From Datnioides undecimradiatus (taxonomy: Eukaryota > Chordata > Actinopteri > Lobotiformes > Datnioididae), in the NCBI GenBank assembly GCA_008933995.1, contig WARS01000028.1:1499501-1563500 (forward strand): 64,000 nucleotides of DNA. Direction: 5' to 3'. Under the pieces are notes generated by a model. That model searched no databases and was not told the DNA's origin. It saw only the letters and a program-made list of their open reading frames with translations. Position numbers and translations under genes: made by a program. How positions within the stretch are numbered: the first letter of the stretch is position 1; each line of letters starts with the position of its first letter. Shown here piece after piece: positions 55,401 through 64,000 of this stretch.

Positions 55401-56990
55401 TCGGAGTCTGGGCCCAGGCTGAACGAGCGAGCGAGCAAGAGGAGCGAATGAACGAGCGAGAGAGTGAGAGAGCGAGGAAGAGAAGATCGGAGGAGGGAAA
55501 CCGGGTCCACAACGTGGGGCGAGTCGTCCAGACTCCCGCCGACGCCGGGACAGACCGAACCCCTGACCTGAACACACACTCTTACCCCACTGAGGGGCCT
55601 GAAGCCTGAGGAGAGGCAGGGAGCTGGGGTCAGAGGTCAGGGGTCAGAGAGTAGCTCTCTTTCTTTTTTGTCTGTTGCCTGAGAGATGACAAAAAAAACA
55701 ACAACAGAGAACGAAACACAAAGACGACTGAACACCTGACCGGCCGACTGACGAGCGGCGGCGCGGGCGGGAGGCGGGGCGAACGCTTCGCCTCCCGCTG
55801 AGGGAAACAGACTCAGACTGAGGGAGCGACACAGGAGACTAACGAAGGACCTGGATCTACTCTTTTTTTGTTTTTGGACTCTTGTATTAAACCCGGGAAC
55901 ACGTGCGGACACGGCGGCGCTGAGGCTTCACCGCGTGTTCATGAAGCGACGCAGAGGACAATTTGTTCACACACACACGCACACACAGACAAATCGTGTT
56001 GATTCAGAGAGTCAGGCTGTCGGCTCGCAGCGCTCTGTCATTTCCTGAGAGCGTCCCAGGGAAGAAACTCACGACTGAGCCACAGATCGACGACGTTTGG
56101 AGGCAGACTTTGAGTTTAGTTGTTAATTAAAGACGATTAGTTGCTAAATTAGTCGTTAAAGTTGATTTAAAATGGAAAATTCAGAACCTGCAGCTACTTC
56201 TCTTTGTTTCTAACATAGTTTAACGTCTCTGCAGAGCGAGCAGCTTGTAGACGACTCACTGACAAATTGCTGTAAAATGATCTAACTCCAGGAACTCGCT
56301 GTATTCGACACGTCGTCTCTTTATTCATTTCACCCGACGATACACGCACGCTGCGGTTCGCTCAGCTGATGGGCGCCGTCTTCGCGCTGCGTTTGACGCC
56401 TCAGTAAAGTGGACTCCACCTGAAGCTGCAGCCGCAGTGAGTTCAGCTCAGCTCACACCGAACACTGACACAGATCTGGCGTCTCGGAGAGGCGTCGGCC
56501 TCCTCGTGCGAGCGGCGGCGGGCGATGGCCGGGCTTTTATGAACCTCTGAATCAACACCGTGCGTAGGTGCGGACCCCTGAGGGACGCCTGAGTGTACAT
56601 ATCCTTCATCCTCTCCAGCTTCTTCACTGCTCCATGTGTTTTGTTTTCAGATTCAGGAGCATCGAACGTTTTTGATTTGGATTTGTGATTTTTATTTTCT
56701 TTGGACTGATGGGAAACCTGTGTGCCTGAGAGTCTTCCTTAGCGATGACAGTGACGTATATATATTCATTTAGACTTTATCTGTCGAGCCTGTAGATGGA
56801 TGAAAATACTCTGTCCTGCTGCATGAGCCTCCTCCTGCACCGTTGTCACTCCTGTCGTGTCGTAGTGAAGCGTGCGGCTCTTTAGTGTCTGTAGATTCAA
56901 ACCATGCTGCTTTGTGTCTCGGCTCATGACGGAGGACAACATAAATAAATAAAACCAATAAAACGATGGCAGTAAACGTCTGAAGGCTGC
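55401..56990 (+). other. upf2: upf2 3' UTR, inferred
   Basis: Non-coding sequence after the stop. Overlapping AATAAA copies at about 56940-56962 are a credible poly(A) signal, giving a UTR of about 1.58 kb. An A/G-rich stretch (55420-55500) holds repeated GAGCGA units. Confidence 0.6.
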
Positions 56991-58232
56991 CGCTGCTTGT
57001 CGTGCGTTTGCGTGTTTTCAGAGGGTGCGCCTGTTTGTCGAGCTCTAATTACAAGGCAGCGAACATAAGCACTTCTTCATTTCCTGCCCCGCCGCTCCTC
57101 TAAACGCTGCATATGTGCAACGCTGCTGACTGTGGCTGCATGAACCTGGGACAGGGGGCTCTGGTTGACCACCCCCCACCCTCTGCACAACATGTTTGTC
57201 AGCTTCAAGGTCACTTTAAAGGGTAGTTGCACACTTTTTAACATCTTTAACAGCAGCCATGTTCCCACAAGTAGATTATAGGACAGCCTGATGCAGTTTC
57301 AGTGGATTGTGCCCAAGTTTGTATTAAAATGTGAGTAAAAGTTCATTTTACAGTTGTTTGAAGTAGATCATTAAATCTGAATTAGACAAATTCATTTTCA
57401 GTTTCAGTCTTTTCAGGGGAAATCGTCTCTTTTTGCTTCTCTGGAGGAAAAAAGGAGGCAGAGCAAACCTGCAAACACAAAGCTGACGGGACCTCCCTGC
57501 TCAGACTGCAGCTAGATCAGGATCCATGTGTCCGGGCTTCACCGACACATCTGCACGGGTTGCTGTGGTGACGCTTTTCCAGCTGTGCCTGCGCAGGTTG
57601 CAAGTGACGCAGAAGACGCTTTAAAATCCAGTCTGTGCAGACAGAGTGCGGACTGAAACACATCTGTAGAGATCAGATTAATCACACTTCAAACCTCCAA
57701 ACGTGTCAGGCATTGCTCTGCTGAAAACCACCAGGACCTCCCCAACAGGACTGCTTTCGCTGGCAGAACCAAGTGCTTCCTCTGACCTTGAACGCACCAT
57801 GTCTTCTGCCCGGCCTTCTAACTAATTTGCATATTGAAATCCATAAACACAATCAAGATGATGAGCGTGTAATTTAATAACAGGCGTAAGTGCGCAGATC
57901 AGATGTCAGTACCCCGCGATACGTGTCTCGTCTCCGAGTGTCAGACGTCCTGTGACACACGCTCAGCATCCAGCAGCAGCGCTCAGGGTACAGAAACCTC
58001 TCTGTGGAAGTGTTACGTAACCGTCTGCAGGCCAGACAGTCGCGCCGTCTGTGCAGCCCGAGTTCGTCGCACAAATGGTCCGATGTGAAATTCTGGGAAA
58101 GGTCAGGAAAACAGAACTTTTCCGCAGCCTTGTTGCAGAATCAAGAGCTGAGAAATAAATAAAATTTGAGTTGTTGCACGATGAGCACGGCCGATTTAAA
58201 GCATCTCATTACAACCACCTGCGTTTCCTGTA
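56991..58232. other. Intergenic DNA between upf2 and proser2
   Basis: No gene, RNA or strong repeat was recognised; the two genes are convergent here. Confidence 0.5.
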
Positions 58233-58254
58233 GCGGCCACCAGGGGGCAGCGCC
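58233..58254 (+). promoter_or_regulatory. Strong CTCF-type motif between convergent upf2 and proser2
   Basis: GGCCACCAGGGGGCAGCGCC fits the full vertebrate CTCF consensus around CCASYAGRKGGCRS by eye. The surrounding block (58200-58720) reads like a dispersed fish repeat, so the site may have arrived with a transposable element. Function is inferred. Confidence 0.5.
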
Positions 58255-58907
58255 ACTGGACGCTTGATGACACTACTTCATTAATTAGCCCTGTACACGG
58301 TTTCCTTTTGAGCTTCGAGGCTTGCATGAGGTTCATTTTGTACATTGTGGCCCCATTTACAGTAAAATACACGATAAAGCAGGGTCTGCTTTGGGCGTGG
58401 CTCCCTTGTGATTGACAGGTGACTACCATGGCAACTGTCGATCAAGATCAAGATGTATAAACGTGTTTCTGTGACATTGTAAGAACTTGTTTTATCAGCC
58501 TGTGTTTCGCTAGCTGTGTTAGCATCATTTACTATCACAGTTTATGTGAAACAAGCTACCTGAACAAGCTAGTGTTAGCGTTAGCTGATTACCTAGCACC
58601 ACCGTGTTGTCCAAATATGGGCATTGCTGGCTCCCAAAAGCCAAGATGGCTTCAACTGGAAACACAAAGAGCGGTGACTGTAGGTTTGGAAGGTGATGGA
58701 CGATCATGTCGTCATTTTGGGGGACACAGGTACTGTAACTTCAGCCAGTGCATGCACTCATAGAACTGGAGTTGTACCACTAGCGGAAAGTAAATTTTGT
58801 TTATCAAACACAATCTGCCCACAGTTTCTGCAGGCGGGTGTTGATTCCTGTTTGCATGGACGCTCCAGTGATGGACGATGCCCATCCCTAGCGATAAGGT
58901 ATGAAGC

Positions 58908-59085
58908 TGTTGCCAAGCAACCAGCAGAGACTCCAGGAAGTCCTGGGTGAGAAATAGTCCCACATAAAAACGGAGAATGACTCATGTTACATGTTATAAT
59001 TACTGCAAAATACTACAGAGTATTAAAGGCTAACAGTTTCCACCCGTTTCCAGTCTTTATGCTAAGCTAAGCCAACTGGCTCACT
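58908..59085. mobile_element. Half of the GCTAAGCTAA foldback repeat
   Basis: The order TTGCCAAGCAACCAGCAGAG, CTCCAGGAAGTCCTG, GAAATAGTCC, then TTTCCAGTCTTTATGCTAAG matches the right half of the long palindromic teleost repeat from its centre to its outer arm, as I remember it. The inner part is shortened. Confidence 0.55.
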
Positions 59086-61395
59086 CAATCTGAGATAAAA
59101 CATCATTTTCTTCACTTGTGATTATTAAACTCAGCACTAAATGTGTTAAATCAGTGTAGTTTCCCTTTTAATTGTGAAATACCAACACGCCACCTCATCA
59201 CCTTGAAACATCCTGGACGTTTTTCGCAGGTGAACTATTGCACAGACGTGGGTAATCATTGATCAGCACCTGTTCATTCTTTACATTCCTGAGTTACAGA
59301 AAAAGAAAAACAGTGAGACTGAAGTTATATTATATTCTGTTTAATGACTGACAAACAAAACATCAACATGAGATATGATATGCAGAGAATATACAGTATT
59401 AAATCTGGACATTTTAAAAGAAGAGAGGGCACCGGGCTGTTGTAGCACAGCAGGGCCGCTAATGTTCCCATTTACCACACATGAAAGCATTTTTTTTTTT
59501 ATTTTAAATCCCCCGTTCTGTGCAGATCTGCACACTTTCCTCTTAAAGCAGGTGTGTTATGCAGAATAGTAGTTAGAAACTGAATGTAGGCACCATTAGA
59601 TACTTCAGAATGGCTGCAGCGTGAGCTACAGGGAACCGGAGTCTGTAAACAACATTCACAAAAATGCCCCCCACAGCACAGAGCCGCGCGGCACAAAACA
59701 TACTTCAATAGTTACTGTAGGTGAACTACAGAGGCCGGAGTCTTGATAAAACACAGTAAACATACACACACAAACACACATCAACATACATACACACATC
59801 AACATACATACACACACACTTGTGCAGCTACAACAGTTAAATAACACACTCGCAAAGTTCTCGACGACGGCTTTAAAGGAATAAACACACATAAGTGACC
59901 CGGGATGTATTTCTAGACTTTGTGGTTTTAGTGCTTGTGTTTTGTACAATGCCATGTGCTCGCCCATCCCTAAAGAGCAGTTTTAAAGTATTCCCTCTGC
60001 GTAGTAAAAAGAAAAAGTGAAAGTCCAGCCCACAAAGCCGCTCCACAGTCTGTGGTTTGGCGTGGGAGGTTTAGTCCGTGGAGTAAAAATATCCTGCAGC
60101 TCCGCTCAGCTTCACATCTGCCGAGAAACCCCAGGCTGTTCACTTTGAGTTGGTGCACAACTGTTATTCCATCAGGTTCAATGGCATCAATGGAGACGTT
60201 AGTTCACAGTTAAACAGTTCAAACGGGCACTGTGCACGTCCCGGTTCCTGGGTTCTCCTCTGACTTTATACCTGCACAAACGTCTCTTTGCTATAAAGTT
60301 ATGGGCGAAGATAAGTACTTTTAACCAAAGTGCTGACAGAAAAAAACACAACCACACATATAAAAACACAAACGCACACACTGAACGCTGACTAAAATGC
60401 CCGAAGTTGGTAAACACACCAGTGAAAACAACAAAAGAAAAGGTTTCCGTGTAACAGCGGCGATAAAGACTTCACAGCCTGGGCACGAATATTAATTCCA
60501 CTCTGCTGCTGGAAGGAAAACAAACAGAAACAAATGTTGGGAGTGTTTGCTAAAGAATTTGGATTTCATTAATCTATAATCATTTATTGTTTTTTAAATA
60601 TCCAAATTACTTAATTGGCTGCTCAATGGCTGCTGTGCTTGTATTGCAGCAACATATCCTGGGTGTGCCCCAGGTTTACAGTGTTTCAGTTCAGCAAAGA
60701 TCTCATTGTAGTTTGTTTGGACTCCCTCATATGCTGTCCTGCTTCTGGAAGCACTAAGTATTCATCCACCGCTGAAAATAGTCCCTGACAAATCCCCCTT
60801 TCCCTCTCAACTGAGTGACAGTGCCCAGCTGTGCCAGAGACTCTGTAGGGAGGTTAGACGGACCAAACACATCATAGGTTTTGGTCTTTTTTGGTATTTG
60901 TTAACATTATCAAAGAATATACAATATCACTGGCCTTGGTCTTTAAGACGTTTGGAGATATGGAGCAGTATCAGCCTTGTTTGTGGCAAAAAAAAGGTGA
61001 AACCAAATGCTGTTTGATTCCCACAGGAAGAGGACACCCCTCTTTGTAGCATCGGTTTGATCCAAAAGGTTTTGTGCAGAGGTAAACAATGTCTTGGATC
61101 AGAGGCAACAGGAAGCAGTTTGTAGTTCATCTGTCAGGACTTAAGTCAATAAAACAGTGTCGCATGTGCAGCAGCTGCACTGTTTCAGACTCGATTGTCA
61201 GTTTTTTAATGACCAGGAAGTGAGAACTGGCTGTGCGGGTCCAGCCCCATTCCTCTGTAAAAATTATTCTCTCTCCAGCGACATCTCAAACGCAGGCTTA
61301 AATGGAGAAACTTCTAGCATACCACCTCCACCAGCAGGTGCAGACCAGAGATTCAGGTTCGACAGGTGATTGCTGAAGAATGTTTTAAGAGTTTA
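59086..61395 (-). other. Probable proser2 3' UTR plus intergenic DNA
   Basis: Non-coding sequence after the proser2 stop. A gene-strand AATAAA near 60590 (TTTATT on +) is one possible poly(A) signal. The true end is unknown. A CA/CATA-rich stretch lies at 59759-59820. Confidence 0.4.
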
Positions 61396-63345
61396 TCATG
61401 ATTCTTTCAGCAGCCCCAGCTTCCTCAACGCCTCCCTGCGCGATTCGTCTGTCGCCCCCCGTCCAGAAAACTGCACAGTGATGCCTTGGGGACGAAACAT
61501 GGAGCCAGGTCTCCGCTTGTGTTCGGGGGACAGGGCACGCTGCGGTGCTTTCTGCGGTGTAACCACGCCGTGGTAGGAGTGCCGAGGAGGTCTTGGCGCT
61601 GGAGTTGGGGCTGGAGCTTTGAGACTCTTTGCCTGGCTGTTTGAAGGGTGACTAATCCCAACAGAGGGGTTGATGGTTCGGCTCTTTCCTCCGTAACTGT
61701 TAAGCTCAGGTTGTACCGGCTCTGATTTGACAGGCAAGGTTTGACTCTTGTCGATATGAGAGCTTAGGATGTCAGGAAGGTCGCTCATGGTTGTGGCTAC
61801 AGAACCAATGGTCATGACTTTAGTTTTCCCTCCGTAGGGATTGAACTCACTAGGGTTAGCCAGAGCAGATGGGAGTGCTTTGGGTTCATGGGTGGTTGGA
61901 GAGGTTGCAGGTTCGTTCTTAGAGGAAACGGACGGGTTGACCACGATGGATTTCCCTCCGTAGTTGTTAAATTCCAGCGAGGTGACATCAGCCGGAGCAG
62001 GAACAGTTGCCTTGTTTTCTGGAGGAGGTGAATAGCAGCTGCTCTGTGTAACTGCCGTAGGGGACGGGCTCGGGTGGGGGTTTCTATCTTCGTGGCTCCT
62101 GAGGGAATCTTTCCGCGTGATTTCTGTCTTTTTGTCAACATTAATCTGGCTCGGACGTGGTGTCGTCACATTGACCGCTGGCGATATGGTGCTGGTTTCT
62201 GTTGTTGGGGGAACACTGGCCTCCAGAGGTTTGGCGCTTGGTTCTGTGCCTGTAACAGGATTCAGGGAGGTGCTGTTTGGGGTGTCAAGGAGCGACATAC
62301 CCCCGGACATGGCTCGATTTCTTGTCAGGCCCAGCTTTGACAGGGCTTCCATCCTGGATTTGTCTGGTGAGGGGTCCTTGAAGGAAATGCTGCGTTTGGG
62401 AACATTTCGAGTCTGTTCCACAGCCTGCGAAGGCTCTTCCTGCAGCAGAGGGTGTGATCCAGTTAAATTTGCCAGCATCTGTGCCCGTCTCTCATTGATG
62501 TTCACATTAGCCAGTGACTGGTTCTGGTGCTCCTTGCTGCCGAGGATCAAACTGATGTTGGATGGAAAGCGGGTAGGCTTAGCAGAGGTAGGAGGACCCT
62601 GTTTACTGTGAAGATCTGTGCTGTAGCCCGGTGGCTTTTCAGACTCCAGGCTGCTACGGCGGAGGATTGAGGAAGGCAGTAAGTTGGAGGTTCCCCCTGC
62701 CTGGTTCTCAGCTATCTTCTGGGCAATCAAAACAGGGGTAGGGATGGAACCTGGAGGATGGTAGGATGAGTGGCTGTCTGTTGGTCCATAGCTGCCACTT
62801 GGTAGAGGAGGATTGTACTCTGAAGACAAGCTGTCCATTGGGTCACGCCTTGGCTTTATCTCAAAGTGGCTTTCGGGGGCGTGCACCATACTCTGAAAAT
62901 CTGCAAAGAACAAACTGCAAAGTCAAAATCTGGTAAAGAGTACAAACAAGAGTCTGTTCTAGGACTGTAGGACTGTTGAGGCCATTGGCTATGACCCTGC
63001 ATGCAGTAACAGTAACTGTCGTACGCTACCTGGATTGGTGGGACTGAAGATCGGTTCTTTGTTCTGCACCACGTCCGGCCCTGGGCGGACCAGGTCTATG
63101 ATATCCTGGTCTTTTGGGCTGGGTGGTCTTGCCAGGATGGAGGTCGCAATGACACCTTGTTTAGGACTCGAGCTTAGAGGCCCATCGACCTCTGCAACAG
63201 GACCTCTGGCACTTGCGAGGGACCTCACCTGCCCCGTCCTCTTGTCGTTCTCCTCCAGACTCTCCTCCAATGAGCCGATAGTCTCCTCAAAGAACTGGAT
63301 GCACTCCTGCTCCTCCTGGCTCAGAAACTGCAGTGCGTCATCTTC
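61396..63345 (-). CDS. proser2: Proline and serine-rich protein 2, 3' part; 5' end outside window
   Basis: Function is not well established; the protein is mostly disordered and related to the SARG family. Two exons are seen: 63345-63030 and 62900-61396 (stop at 61398-61396), together about 606 codons, in phase across the splice. The first starts EDDALQFLSQEEQECIQFFE, a short conserved helical block typical of the family's N-terminal region. The rest is rich in Pro, Ser and Thr. Internal repeats are a duplicated ALxKLGL helix (about 62330-62360 and 61399-61440, the latter ending LLKES at the C terminus) and three NxYGGK(S/T) motifs (about 61684, 61821 and 61949). The family call rests on these conserved blocks and on adjacency to upf2, as on human 10p14. 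The first exons lie beyond 64000 or in 63346-64000, where none was recognised. Confidence 0.88.
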
Positions 63346-64000
63346 CTGTCGAGGCCAACAAACACCAAGAACTTGTTAACAAGGTGCGATGTCATTACTT
63401 TTTCCAACTTTAGCACAGCACACAGCTGTCTTGTGCCCATCAGGTTTGTTCCTGAGGTTGTTTCCAGCTCCACTTATGAATCAGAATGGATACCAAGCAA
63501 ACAAAACCGCATCTTTGTACAAAATGCAATATTTCCTCTTAATATCTACATCAGGAGGGGAAGAGGCAGGCATTTTGGGTTTTTAAACTAAATACCTAAG
63601 ACTTTAAACCATTTTGTTGGATCAGCAACTCAAAAGAGGCTCCAAAAGCCCAAGGTTCATATGAATTTCATTATTATATTCTCTCCTTCATTGAACCTCG
63701 GGCTGCAGACCAACCATTTTCTCATACAGTAGCCTTGTGTACAGAGTGAACACAGGCCTGTTTGTTCCTGCGCCCCAACCCTCCGAACTTCTTTCCCACC
63801 CTATATTTAGCTCAAATGCCCCTCTCTTCTGTCCTTCAACTGCCCCTCCCGTCTGCGCTTCACCTCCACAGCTACCTGTCCTGCAAACAGTGCTGCCTCT
63901 GACCAGCCACACAATGGGCTATCCAATAACAGCTTGATCTTGCTCCACTTTGAGGTCTTTATCAGTCAAGATAGAGATCAAGTCCACCTATTTAAGCCAA
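63346..64000 (-). other. proser2 intron, no exon recognised
   Basis: Upstream, on the gene strand, of the acceptor before 63345 (GTTGGCCTCGACAG). The short reading frames on both strands show no family similarity. Confidence 0.5.

Noticed and set aside
55258-55609. Several overlapping Ser/Arg-rich frames near the upf2 stop
   Set aside because: They stem from GAGCGA-type low-complexity sequence in the 3' UTR.

Overview
The window is vertebrate nuclear DNA, almost certainly from a ray-finned (teleost) fish. Genes are split into many short exons with GT/AG borders, introns are mostly 80-700 bp, CA/TG microsatellites are dense, and dispersed teleost repeats with the GCTAAGCTAAGCTAA signature are present. 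No prokaryotic features, rRNA, tRNA or CRISPR were seen. All exon borders below were read by eye from splice signals, reading phase and remembered family similarity; no alignment was run.

Layout: (1) 299-9890, + strand: the 3' part of a plexin-B2 gene (last ectodomain exons, transmembrane segment, complete cytoplasmic RasGAP/Rho-binding region, C-terminal PDZ ligand). (2) 9.9-18.5 kb: no intact gene; it holds a palindromic MITE and a promoter-like block with a decayed hAT/TTF-type ORF. (3) 18.5-27.3 kb, - strand: a complete mdm2 gene with a p53-responsive P2-type promoter inside its first intron. (4) 28.45-35.6 kb, - strand: complete nup107. (5) 36.1-41.7 kb, + strand: complete slc35e3, head to head with nup107. 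(6) 43.0-57.0 kb, + strand: complete upf2, with a tandem CTCF-like array in a late intron. (7) 61.4-63.3 kb and off the right edge, - strand: the 3' part of proser2.

The genes do not form one pathway. mdm2 is the p53 ubiquitin ligase and p53 target, nup107 is a nuclear pore scaffold, slc35e3 is a predicted Golgi-type transporter, upf2 is a nonsense-mediated decay factor, plexin-B2 is a semaphorin receptor, and proser2 is a poorly characterised disordered protein. The order mdm2-nup107-slc35e3 matches human 12q15 and upf2-proser2 matches human 10p14. Here both blocks lie beside plxnb2, which is on 22q13 in human.

Most notable: a candidate p53/TATA promoter for mdm2 whose proximal element resembles the human P2 element as I remember it; an expanded SQ-rich repeat beside the Mdm2 RING finger; a triplicated splice donor in plxnb2; three evenly spaced CTCF-like motifs in upf2; and a cluster of frame lesions confined to the first 2 kb of plxnb2. 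I did not find a wholly new biological system; the findings are regulatory and structural oddities in a conserved gene block.
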